From Mimachlamys varia (Eukaryota; Mollusca; Bivalvia; Pectinida; Pectinidae): a DNA stretch of 64,000 nt. The DNA lies in assembly GCA_947623455.1 (NCBI GenBank), contig OX392529.1:63301686-63365685 (forward strand), written 5' to 3'. Below, one piece after another: positions 63,601 through 64,000 of this stretch. Below the pieces are notes generated by a model, which was not told the DNA's origin, made no database searches, and worked only from the letters and a program-made list of their open reading frames with translations. Within the stretch, counting starts at the first letter, position 1. Each line of letters begins with the position of its first letter. The position numbers and the translations under genes were made by a program.

Positions 63601-63954
63601 ATGTTAATGACATACTCTATAAAGTAAGCATTACAATTAATGATGTAATTGTTATAAGTTGTTTACCTACTATTTATGAATACCTGAGTTTTATACAAGG
63701 AATGCATTTTTGAAGTTTGAACAAATTTTGTATTTTTCATCTCAGGAGTTAATCATCAACTTTTATTTGTTATCAAACAAAACACCAATTAATCTTCAGA
63801 AAAGAATTTCATGCGACATGAAGGAACACAACAGATTCACATTTCTTTGTCACTGTAGATCACACACGAGAAAGTTTCCTGGAACAGTGAGTCTAAAATT
63901 GGATCAGTGATACATGAAAATGCCCAGCATGTTCCAGGAGGAGGGAATGTAGAA
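5482..63954 (+). CDS. Tau/MAP2/MAP4-family microtubule-associated protein, giant multi-repeat gene (partial, 30 exons placed)
   Basis: Predicted microtubule-binding protein of neurons and other cells: an acidic projection domain, a basic proline-rich region, then a long series of tubulin-binding repeats. Exons read from the sequence: 5482-10131, 15434-15480, 15957-16131, 28596-28702, 28991-29089, 30344-30433, 31018-31107, 31459-31548, 44308-44397, 45964-46068, 47182-47271, 53753-53842, 54354-54443, 56028-56117, 56551-56640, 56942-57031, 57401-57490, 57894-57983, 58323-58412, 58654-58743, 59006-59095, 59434-59523, 59787-59876, 60105-60194, 60534-60623, 61061-61150, 61423-61518, 61969-62064, 63030-63125, 63859-63954. 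All have AG acceptors and GT donors, phases agree throughout, and no stop interrupts the joined frame (7367 nt, 2455 codons). Family assignment rests on PDxKNVxSKI, KxGS and PGGG, as in vertebrate tau. Twenty-eight repeat exons is far above the 4-5 of known family members. The 3' end, and possibly the 5' end, lie outside the window. Confidence 0.9.
5538..5540 (+). other. Candidate translation start ATG
   Basis: ATG in frame with the large exon, with A at -3 and G at +4, encoding MADGELLQG. It is the first in-frame ATG after the acceptor at 5481. If no coding exon lies upstream, this is the probable initiation codon. The window cannot decide between this and an upstream coding exon. Confidence 0.45.
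6752..6967 (+). repeat. In-exon tandem repeat, 36 bp x 6 (EPPVVGGFTEPG)
   Basis: Six near-identical 12-residue units lie in frame inside the projection domain, differing mainly at synonymous positions and one Thr/Ala change (GGFAEPG in the last). The unit is rich in Gly, Pro and acidic residues and is likely disordered. Copy number should vary between alleles. Confidence 0.9.
7219..7610 (+). repeat. In-exon tandem repeat, 27 bp x ~14 (AFNQGQMEP-type)
   Basis: About fourteen 9-residue units of the form (A/V)FNQ(G/E)Q(M/I/S/V)E(P/A). Flanking copies are degenerate (VNQQNMDP at the start, LLDQMQ at the end), showing expansion from the middle. The block is Gln/Asn-rich and disordered-looking, with no known domain. 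Confidence 0.9.
7849..7998 (+). repeat. In-exon tandem repeat, 21 bp x 7 (EQPDRRE)
   Basis: Seven 7-residue units EQPD(R/C)RE; the last two have Cys in place of the first Arg. Highly charged with alternating acidic and basic residues. The frame is preserved because the unit is 21 bp. Confidence 0.9.
10777..10980. repeat. Dispersed repeat, end resembling 12700-13169
   Basis: Begins AGCCCACCTTGCCCAAACGG and has GTTCGTTGTCTGTCC shortly after, like the copy at 12700. The right end could not be set. Confidence 0.5.
12700..13169. repeat. Dispersed repeat with imperfect terminal inverted ends
   Basis: Left end AGCTCACCTATCCCAGAGGG; right end GGTGAGTGATACAGGCCCTC. The ends are imperfect reverse complements, suggesting a non-autonomous DNA transposon. 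Related right ends occur at 23441-23472 and 36311-36343. No coding capacity. Confidence 0.6.
13839..13985. repeat. 33-bp minisatellite, ~4 copies
   Basis: Unit core TGACCTCTGTAGTTGACCTT; unit length 33 bp, so it reads open on both strands. Confidence 0.9.
15434..15480 (+). CDS. Exon: 47-nt acidic microexon of the MAP gene
   Basis: The acceptor TTATTTTCAG ends at 15433 and the donor GTAAGA begins at 15481. The exon completes the Gly/Asp codon split at 10131 and encodes DGSSDSGVEEDKTPRA, ending in phase 0. Its short length, perfect phase match and strong splice sites support it; the acidic sequence contrasts with the basic proline-rich segments on either side. It could be alternatively spliced, but it is phase 1-0, so skipping would shift the frame. 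Confidence 0.8.
15481..15956. other. Intron of 476 bp
   Basis: Contains one imperfect duplication of about 56 bp (ACTAAAGTATTGCTACAAAG and ACTGAAGTATTGCTACAAAG, 15723-15800). Otherwise nothing recognised. Confidence 0.7.
15957..16131 (+). CDS. Exon: proline-rich region with an extra PGGG half-repeat
   Basis: The acceptor TTTTTTTCAG ends at 15956; the donor G|GTGAGT follows 16131. The 175-nt exon encodes TSATSPRKK, then YKPGGGNVKITDQKV, then KHVGSKISARSKTPVGSP. The PGGGNVKI segment resembles the end of a tau-type repeat followed by the hexapeptide region that starts the next one, so this is a partial repeat embedded in the proline-rich domain upstream of the tau R1 equivalent. It ends in phase 1, matching the exon at 28596. 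Confidence 0.85.
16299..16860. repeat. Degraded dispersed repeat
   Basis: Begins AGGTCACCCGAGCTTTGCTC and has two tandem-like segments with TTGGGATTTCTGCCCC and TCAGGATTTCTGCCCC, a form common in molluscan interspersed repeats. Boundaries are approximate. Confidence 0.5.
16876..17012. repeat. 33-bp minisatellite, ~4 copies
   Basis: Unit core AATAAGACTTGTAAATAAAG, 33 bp. Confidence 0.9.
17151..18850. repeat. 29-bp minisatellite, ~57 copies, 1.7 kb
   Basis: Unit core TTTATCAAGTAAAATAATGA followed by GTTCTACTG; longer ~32-bp variants carry GTTGCTCTTCTG or GTTACTCTACTG. Higher-order alternation of short and long units is visible. Confidence 0.93.
19080..19265. repeat. 68-bp tandem repeat, ~2.6 copies
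   Basis: GTTACATAATCTCGGGTGA recurs at 19087 and 19155, with a diverged third copy at 19223. Confidence 0.9.
19326..22305. repeat. 31-bp minisatellite, ~93 copies, 3.0 kb
   Basis: Unit core GTAGGTACCACACAGGTCTA then CGTCAGACAGT. A longer variant has GGTACATGTACC, a perfect 12-bp palindrome, in place of GGTACC; these variants cluster at 20420-20780 and 21225-21430, showing a duplicated block about 0.8 kb apart. Confidence 0.95.
22306..23474. repeat. Compound dispersed repeat
   Basis: Contains three copies of GGGCCCAATAGGGGAAATAG-type sequence about 130-170 bp apart, then several diverged copies of a CATTGCTGGGCATTAAGAGA block. It encloses an inverted repeat at 22987-23034 (TCCTCTTTATATCATGTT and its complement) and ends with GGTGAGCGATACAAGCCCTC at 23443. 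Confidence 0.6.
24249..27685. repeat. 20-bp minisatellite, ~172 copies, 3.4 kb
   Basis: Unit AACATCAGTCCACTGTCTGT with frequent CCTCTG, CATCTG and TTCTG variants and several deletions. The unit is not divisible by three and no long frame exists. Confidence 0.96.
27690..28178. repeat. 39-bp minisatellite, ~12 copies
   Basis: Unit core ACTGAAAACATCACTTCTCT then ATAAAAACTGTACAGAGAG. Follows the 20-bp array directly. Reads open on the minus strand as FSVSLYSFYREVM, which is a repeat artefact. Confidence 0.95.
28596..28702 (+). CDS. Exon: end of proline-rich region and tubulin-binding repeat R1
   Basis: Acceptor TATTGTAG ends at 28595; donor GTAAGT begins at 28703. Encodes AKAKPTTPRGATPDTKNVQ, then SKINSLKNSTHSPGGGN. 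The PDxKNVxSKI block matches the junction between the proline-rich domain and R1 of vertebrate tau, and the exon stops just after PGGGN, which is also where vertebrate tau exon 9 ends. This is the strongest single evidence for orthology to the MAP2/Tau family. The KxGS phosphorylation motif is altered here to KINS. Confidence 0.9.
28991..29089 (+). CDS. Exon: tubulin-binding repeat R2-like, 33 codons
   Basis: The acceptor CTGTTACAG ends at 28990 and the donor AAG|GTATGG follows 29089. Encodes VKIAHQKVDYSTVQGKIGSK and then ANLDHRPKGGDKK. The pattern VxIxxxKxDxSxVQxKxGSKxN is shared with vertebrate tau R2. The terminal PGGG is degenerate (PKGGD), so this repeat may bind tubulin differently. It is the first exon that is phase 0 at both ends; the exons after it begin two codons later in the repeat (at I rather than VKI). 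Confidence 0.88.
29090..30343. other. Intron of 1254 bp
   Basis: Between the R2-like exon and the exon at 30344. AT-rich; no repeat family, array or extra repeat exon seen. Confidence 0.75.
30344..30433 (+). CDS. Exon: tubulin-binding repeat, 30 codons
   Basis: Acceptor TTTATTTAG, donor AAA|GTATGC. Encodes ILSKKLEWKAESRVGSLDNA then KHAPGGGKVK. The SLDN element is close to tau R4. This is the first repeat with the Trp at position 8 that is kept in all later repeats. Confidence 0.9.
30434..31017. other. Intron of 584 bp
   Basis: Nothing recognised. The next intron (31108-31458, 351 bp) is likewise featureless except for its right end, which matches the right end of this one. Confidence 0.75.
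31018..31107 (+). CDS. Exon: tubulin-binding repeat, 30 codons
   Basis: Acceptor ACATTCAG, donor AAA|GTACGA. Begins ILDEKVQWTTGSRIGS and ends KHAPGGGKVK. Nearly identical to the next exon at 31459, including the upstream intron bases, so the two arose by a local duplication of about 440 bp. Confidence 0.92.
31459..31548 (+). CDS. Exon: tubulin-binding repeat, 30 codons
   Basis: Acceptor AAATTCAG, donor AAA|GTATGA. Begins ILDEKVQWNTGSRIGS and ends KHAPGGGNVK. Sister copy of the exon at 31018; the differences are Thr/Asn after the Trp and GGGK/GGGN. A 12.8-kb repeat-filled intron follows. Confidence 0.92.
31871..32964. repeat. 48-bp minisatellite, ~23 copies, 1.1 kb
   Basis: Unit core ATTCCACTTAATATCATCCT then GTTAATATCACATAATCTTACATAGTAG-type sequence. 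Its complement appears once at 23036-23075 beside an inverted repeat, and the flank of the array at 32970-33232 matches the rest of that element, so the array grew from part of a dispersed element. Confidence 0.95.
33571..33606. repeat. (TCTG)n microsatellite
   Basis: Uninterrupted TCTG/GTCT tetranucleotide run of about nine units. Confidence 0.95.
34196..36262. repeat. 44-bp minisatellite, ~46 copies, 2.1 kb
   Basis: Unit core AATGAAGTATCCCTGGGGCC then CCAGACAGTGACCCCAATATATAG. The minus strand is open in all three frames (LGPQGYFILYIG) because the unit has no stop in any of them; this is composition, not a gene. A rarer marker variant (CCAACACAGTGACC followed by CCTTACGGGCC) recurs near 34700, 35050 and 35325, showing ~0.3-kb higher-order duplication. 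Confidence 0.95.
37914..38780. repeat. 42-bp GC-rich minisatellite with telomere-like core, ~20 copies
   Basis: Unit core CGGGCCCTAACCCTGACCCT then CATCCCAGGGTCCAAAAGGCTT. CCCTAA is the animal telomeric hexamer, here only once per unit, so it is telomere-like by sequence but not a telomeric run. Open on several frames of both strands. Confidence 0.95.
39464..44019. repeat. 39-bp minisatellite, ~117 copies, 4.6 kb
   Basis: Unit core CTCCTATATAGTGTTACCCT then TCTGTTGAGAACACCATAG. The longest array in the window. One- and two-base indels break the frame often, so open frames are short relative to its length. Marker variants (CTCCCATAAAGTG, CCCCTATATAG) recur in blocks. Confidence 0.96.
44308..44397 (+). 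CDS. Exon: tubulin-binding repeat, 30 codons
   Basis: Acceptor TTACATCTAG, donor AAA|GTACGG. Begins ITNEKVAWKKESKVGS and ends KHSPGGGNVK. Flanked by long minisatellite introns on both sides but otherwise a normal repeat with intact KVGS. Confidence 0.92.
44592..45924. repeat. 25-bp minisatellite, ~53 copies, carrying acceptor-like motifs
   Basis: Unit CAGTACATGTCTGATTTCAC then CCCCA. Each unit contains a pyrimidine-rich stretch ending CCCCCACAG, which resembles a 3' splice site, and the array ends 39 bp before the exon at 45964. Confidence 0.95.
45964..46068 (+). CDS. Exon: long variant tubulin-binding repeat, 35 codons
   Basis: Acceptor TATTTAG, donor AAA|GTATGG. Begins ILHVDEQVGSWNTQSK, continues LRWILLENA and ends HHTPGGGNTK. 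It has two extra residues before the Trp (VD) and three more in the core, where KxGS is replaced by KLRWILLEN. Frame and splice sites are intact. The loss of KxGS and the extra hydrophobic residues make it the most divergent repeat; it may be functionally relaxed. Confidence 0.85.
46390..47086. repeat. 45-bp minisatellite, ~15 copies
   Basis: Unit core GAACCATATCTGGTGGTTCA then GACTATATAGATGTTCAGAACTTGT-type sequence, with an alternating CAGATATATG variant. Open on plus as NHIWWFRLYRCSELV; a repeat artefact. Confidence 0.94.
47182..47271 (+). CDS. Exon: class A tubulin-binding repeat (upstream of the copia insertion)
   Basis: Acceptor TTCTGTTTAG, donor AGA|GTAGGC. Begins ILDEKVTWKKDSKVGSMENA and ends HHVPGGGNQR. 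It differs from the other class A exons by KKD in place of KRE. The copia element begins only 69 bp after the donor. Confidence 0.92.
47341..47513 (+). repeat. 5' LTR of the copia element
   Basis: 173 bp, TG...CA ends, AATAAA at 47456-47461. Short for an LTR but typical of some animal copia elements. Confidence 0.95.
47515..47527 (+). promoter_or_regulatory. Primer binding site (initiator Met tRNA)
   Basis: TGGTAGCAGAG just after the 5' LTR is complementary to the 3' end of animal initiator methionine tRNA (…CTCTGCTACCA), the usual primer of copia elements. Confidence 0.85.
47620..51816 (+). CDS. gag-pol: Copia Gag-Pol polyprotein, 1398 residues, intact
   Basis: Encodes the whole retrotransposon machinery in one frame. 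Gag comes first with a CCHC zinc knuckle, CRSCGSFRHLIAKC (residues 250-263). The aspartic protease has LDSACS with catalytic D307. Integrase has an HHCC zinc-binding segment (H456, H461, C492, C495) and catalytic D522, D576 and E612, the last pair 35 residues apart as in the D,D-35-E family. Reverse transcriptase shows TDIKSAFLQG and the HVDD catalytic box (residues 1083-1086). RNase H shows D1240, E1288 and D1324. The domain order (integrase before RT) is diagnostic of Pseudoviridae/copia. The start at 47620 lies about 90 bp after the primer site and is the first ATG of the frame. No stop or frameshift is present, so it may be active. Confidence 0.95.
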   Translation: MTTKVNPPTFHKGKSYELYKQELLAWNEITELAKAKRGVAIALSLPEDCEQRIREKVFDQISLDDLKQETGFGTLVTFLDKHLAKDDLADSLEKFEDLTKSEGQSVNDFIATFDSKYRRIEKKNMKYPSEILAFKLLRKANITKEEKMLVLTGMNYENRDTLYEQAKTSLKKFKGEGSHVKSDTPSIKLEPTFLAENEEALLAAGYVKRGNYGYRRGGRQNRGSGRGFQSSQRGVKNINPTGPDGKVLTCRSCGSFRHLIAKCPDSWENMAKVNVAEEEEQAVLFTGYHKEDIIQLGADARNCAVLDSACSSTVCGKTWLQTYLDSLSDEDRMKVISEEGHRVFKFGGGTKIKSDGEYVLPMCMVGKQVTVRTDVVDSDIPLLLSRSAMKKAGVKMDLENDTAVIMGEEVALNLTSSGHYCIPIDKTETLPVEEVNAVKIEELSPEKRKSTLLKLHRQFAHPPKKRLVALLKDAGAWHEEYDEDLSEIDTNCELCKVYAKTPPRPVVALPMAREFNEKVSMDLKHYNDKWILHMIDMWSRYTVSVFITRKKPSNVIDALMKNWVGVFGVMGALMTDNGGEFNSEEMREVTSILNVRVCTTAGMSPFQNGLCERVHAITDMMFVKLAAEHSKVEPETLLAWANMAKNSLQMWNGFSSHQLVFGKNPNLPNIMQAELPALEGSTTSEIFFKHLNALHETRKAYIQTEADERIRRALRSKVRAAEQVFENGDSVFYKREGRERWLGPGKVVFQDGKVVFVRHGGVFVRVSPNRLCKVKGHVKDGISNEDRDESITDSTGSQKGPTKFHQIVSETVTGKPDNDTSDDDENPSLTQGQGRVKENLHIQYKMPASEEWTSATIISRAGKATGRNKTWYNVQDDVSNEMKSVDLGRVEWKTLDSEDEVQIATDELNPSIETAKQAELQKLRQFETYTEVEDHGQNTISTRWVITNKDGNPRARLVARGFEEQSFIPKDSPTVGKGAMRIFLTVAASKHWKVKTTDIKSAFLQGKELDREVFIKPPAESDATKGIIWKLQHGLYRLKDGARQFYLSVKDELIKLGCRQLQLDPAVFTLIKDGTLVGIICCHVDDFLHAGNEAFEEMICRLRERFLAGKVEEGNFKYIGFHIKQNTDGIILDHSMYMEQLDHPQIDPIRASQKQGELTEGEQSQYRRLVGQLNWAVQGSRPDMAFELVDLSTKLSAALVSDLLRAIKAIGKLKDIRPVQLFPSLQGNPTRDWEIVMFSDAALGNINNSRGSTGAHIVWFKDRLGNCCPIHWKSNKIKRVVRSTIAVEALSLQEGLESALYYRKVYEDICGMQETKLPITAFIDNKSVVEALQSTKLVDDKRLRIDIAAIVEMKDHNCVEVKWCPGRIQLANSLTKRGASGIELLNVLQRGKMPEEFV
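51997..52028 (+). other. Purine-rich tract before the 3' LTR
   Basis: About 30 bases almost all A/G, ending some 10 bases before the 3' LTR. Probable polypurine tract for plus-strand priming, though it does not abut the LTR as is usual. Confidence 0.55.
52039..52211 (+). repeat. 3' LTR of the copia element
   Basis: 173 bp, one base different from the 5' LTR. AATAAA at 52154-52159 lies in the sense direction of the host gene. Confidence 0.95.
52301..52858. repeat. 32-bp minisatellite, ~17 copies
   Basis: Unit core TCCCCTGTATCAGTGGTGTA then TACTGAGTTATG. Confidence 0.94.
52860..53578. repeat. 34-bp minisatellite (first copy), ~21 units
   Basis: Unit core TAACCTGTAAAATATCCTCA then CTGATCAGCTGTCG or CTGCTG. 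Lies upstream of the class A exon at 53753. Confidence 0.95.
53753..53842 (+). CDS. Exon: class A tubulin-binding repeat
   Basis: Acceptor TTCTGTTTAG, donor AGA|GTAGGC. Begins ILDEKVTWKRESKVGSMENA and ends HHVPGGGNQR. One synonymous base separates it from the exon at 56028. Preceded by a 34-bp satellite, as that exon is. Confidence 0.93.
54354..54443 (+). CDS. Exon: class B tubulin-binding repeat (copy 1)
   Basis: Acceptor CCTTTCTAG, donor CAA|GTAAGG. Begins IVNERVSWNTDSKIGSLENA and ends RHVPGGGNAQ. First of eleven class B exons. Its downstream intron starts with the same GTTGAGTGACGTGTCAGTAA block as several later copies. Confidence 0.93.
54444..54825. other. Intron stretch after class B copy 1
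   Basis: Carries the shared block GTTGAGTGACGTGTCAGTAA and TAATATAAATGGCTTTAA-like sequence found after most class B exons. No other feature. Confidence 0.7.
54826..55824. repeat. 34-bp minisatellite (second copy), ~27 units
   Basis: Same unit family as 52860-53578, upstream of the next class A exon (56028). The right half has a longer variant with an extra AAACCTGT or AAACCGGT. Its position shows that satellite and exon were duplicated as one segment. Confidence 0.95.
56028..56117 (+). CDS. Exon: class A tubulin-binding repeat
   Basis: Acceptor TTCTGTTTAG, donor AGA|GTAGGC. Same protein as the exon at 53753. The upstream intron also repeats the 34-bp satellite and a following unique stretch (TCGATAGGTAGAACAGAT against TTGATAGGTAGAACAGAT), so exon and satellite were duplicated together. 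Confidence 0.93.
56551..56640 (+). CDS. Exon: class B tubulin-binding repeat (copy 2)
   Basis: Acceptor TCCTGTTTAG, donor CAA|GTAAGG. Begins ILNERVSWNTDSKIGS, with Leu for Val at position 2; the acceptor and first codons look like a class A start joined to a class B body. Ends RHVPGGGNAQ. Confidence 0.93.
56942..57031 (+). CDS. Exon: class A tubulin-binding repeat
   Basis: Acceptor ATCTGTTTAG, donor AGA|GTAGGC. Same as the other class A exons except MENT for MENA. It is the last class A copy; only class B follows until 60623. Confidence 0.93.
57032..57400. other. Intron of 369 bp between class A (56942) and class B (57401)
   Basis: AT-rich; the start matches the other class A downstream introns. 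Nothing else seen. The following class B introns (about 260-430 bp each) are copies of two intron types. Confidence 0.7.
57401..57490 (+). CDS. Exon: class B tubulin-binding repeat (copy 3)
   Basis: Acceptor TTGTTTCTAG, donor CAA|GTAAGG. IVNERVSWNTDSKIGS start, LENTRHV in place of LENARHV, GGGNAQ end. It shares the Ala-to-Thr change position with the class A exon just upstream (MENT), which suggests conversion between neighbours or coincidence. Confidence 0.93.
57894..57983 (+). CDS. Exon: class B tubulin-binding repeat (copy 4)
   Basis: Acceptor CCTTTTTAG, donor CAA|GTAAGG. Standard class B protein. The flanking introns carry the same GTTTGTGACAGGTCATACAT block as copies 5, 7, 8 and 11. Confidence 0.93.
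58323..58412 (+). CDS. Exon: class B tubulin-binding repeat (copy 5)
   Basis: Acceptor CATTTTTAG, donor CAA|GTAAGG. Identical at every base to the exons at 58654 and 60105. Confidence 0.93.
58654..58743 (+). CDS. Exon: class B tubulin-binding repeat (copy 6)
   Basis: Acceptor CCTTTTTAG, donor CAA|GTAAGG. Same 90 bases as 58323-58412. The downstream intron is a different type (GTTGATGATTGATCAATATA), shared only with copy 8. Confidence 0.93.
59006..59095 (+). CDS. Exon: class B tubulin-binding repeat (copy 7), weak acceptor
   Basis: Donor CAA|GTAAGG. The acceptor reads CCTTTTAAG, with A at -3, where all other class B copies have TAG; AAG acceptors work less well, so this copy may be skipped more often. 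Same 90 bases as 59434-59523. Confidence 0.9.
59434..59523 (+). CDS. Exon: class B tubulin-binding repeat (copy 8)
   Basis: Acceptor TCTTTTCTAG, donor CAA|GTAAGG. Standard class B protein. The upstream intron segment TTCAATGGTTACCTGTGTCT is shared with copies 1 and 11. Confidence 0.93.
59787..59876 (+). CDS. Exon: class B tubulin-binding repeat (copy 9)
   Basis: Acceptor CCTTTTTAG, donor CAA|GTAAGG. Standard class B protein; the downstream intron is a diverged form of the copy-6/8 intron. Confidence 0.93.
60105..60194 (+). CDS. Exon: class B tubulin-binding repeat (copy 10)
   Basis: Acceptor GCTCTTTTTAG, donor CAA|GTAAGG. Base-identical to copies 5 and 6. With its downstream intron it duplicates the block starting at 59006 about 1.1 kb away. 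Confidence 0.93.
60534..60623 (+). CDS. Exon: class B tubulin-binding repeat (copy 11)
   Basis: Acceptor CCATTTTAG, donor CAA|GTAAGG. One synonymous change (GGA for GGG in the PGGG codons) from copy 10. The last class B copy. Confidence 0.93.
60624..61060. other. Intron of 437 bp after the last class B exon
   Basis: Starts with the class B intron block but then diverges; no further repeat exon or array. Confidence 0.7.
61061..61150 (+). CDS. Exon: divergent tubulin-binding repeat, 30 codons
   Basis: Acceptor TTTATTTAG, donor AAA|GTGAGC. Begins ILNEPVTWKTESKIKS and ends HHVPGGGHAK. KxGS has become KIKS and Pro replaces Lys in EKV. Intermediate between class B and class C. Confidence 0.9.
61423..61518 (+). 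CDS. Exon: class C tubulin-binding repeat, 32 codons
   Basis: Acceptor ATCTATTTAG, donor GAA|GTAAGC. Begins ISHEKVTWKKQSKIRS, has VIHENA in place of LENA, ends HHVPGGGEVE. The two extra residues in the core define class C. KxGS is KIRS here. Confidence 0.9.
61519..61968. other. Intron of 450 bp between two class C exons
   Basis: AT-rich; nothing recognised. Confidence 0.7.
61969..62064 (+). CDS. Exon: class C tubulin-binding repeat, 32 codons
   Basis: Acceptor GTTCCTTTAG, donor GAA|GTAAGG. Begins IPHEKVTWKKKSKIRS, VIHENA core, ends NHVPGGGAVE. The most Lys-rich start of the class. Confidence 0.9.
62180..62826. repeat. 21-bp minisatellite, ~30 copies
   Basis: Unit AAATATACCATGGTTACTAT plus G, with an embedded ACCATGGT palindrome and three short interruptions (near 62475, 62570, 62668) marking higher-order blocks. 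Open on both strands because the unit is 21 bp. Confidence 0.95.
63030..63125 (+). CDS. Exon: class C tubulin-binding repeat, 32 codons
   Basis: Acceptor CGTCTGTAG, donor GAA|GTATGG. Begins ITNEKVAWKNESKIKA, VIHENA core, ends DHVPGGGHVE. The serine of the KxGS position is Ala, so this repeat cannot be phosphorylated there. Confidence 0.9.
63140..63640. repeat. Imperfect AATGATGTTAACATT-type repeats
   Basis: About 30 loosely conserved 15-18-bp units of AATGATGTTAACATT/TTCACATT in the last full intron. GTTAAC and its neighbours are self-complementary. The most decayed array of the window. Confidence 0.85.
63859..63954 (+). CDS. Exon: class C tubulin-binding repeat, 32 codons (last in window)
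   Basis: Acceptor TGTCACTGTAG, donor GAA|GTATGT. Begins ITHEKVSWNSESKIGS, VIHENA core, ends QHVPGGGNVE. The KIGS motif is intact. The donor is intact, so more exons follow beyond the window; the true number of repeats is higher than seen here. Confidence 0.9.
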
Positions 63955-64000
63955 GTATGTTCTAGAGAGAACTCAGTTTACAGTTTATGTTCTAGAGAGA

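Noticed and set aside
30344..63954. PGGG repeats as an elastin- or silk-like structural protein
   Set aside because: Each PGGG is part of a 30-32-residue unit with KxGS and the first units match tau R1 and R2; not a short elastic repeat.

Overview
This is animal nuclear DNA, most likely from a mollusc and probably a bivalve. The evidence is intron-rich coding on the plus strand with GT-AG junctions, AT-rich introns full of minisatellites, an animal-type Ty1/copia element, and a dispersed repeat ending in GGTGAGYGATACARGCCCTC of a kind I associate with bivalve genomes (from memory, not searched). No bacterial genes, rRNA, tRNA or CRISPR array were seen.

One gene dominates the window: a MAP2/MAP4/Tau-family microtubule-associated protein on the plus strand, running off the right edge. 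A 4.65-kb exon (5482-10131) encodes an acidic projection domain with three internal peptide-repeat blocks, then a basic proline-rich region. A 47-nt exon and a 175-nt exon continue the proline-rich region. From 28596 onward the gene is a series of small exons, each encoding one tubulin-binding repeat (KxGS...PGGG). The first two match vertebrate tau repeats closely. I can place 28 repeat exons, the last only 46 nt before the window end; vertebrate tau has 4. All junctions agree in phase: the 30 exons total 7367 nt, giving 2455 whole codons after the two leading split-codon bases. From 28991 on every exon is phase 0-0 and divisible by three, so any subset could be skipped in frame.

The repeat exons fall into classes. 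Class A (47182, 53753, 56028, 56942) begins ILDEKVTWK. Class B (11 copies, 54354-60623) begins I(V/L)NERVSW. Class C (four copies, 61423-63954) carries a two-residue-longer VIHENA core. A and B alternate, then B alone is amplified; some B exons are identical at every base and their introns are also duplicated, so the expansion is recent or homogenised by gene conversion.

The introns hold about 19 separate tandem arrays with units of 15-70 bp, together roughly 26 kb (about 40 percent of the window). Many have units divisible by three and therefore read as long artificial open frames. One intron contains an intact, young 4871-bp copia retrotransposon (47341-52211) with 173-bp LTRs differing at one base, a 5-bp target duplication, an initiator-Met-tRNA-type primer site and an uninterrupted 1398-residue Gag-Pol. 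A decayed LINE reverse transcriptase lies near the left edge on the minus strand.
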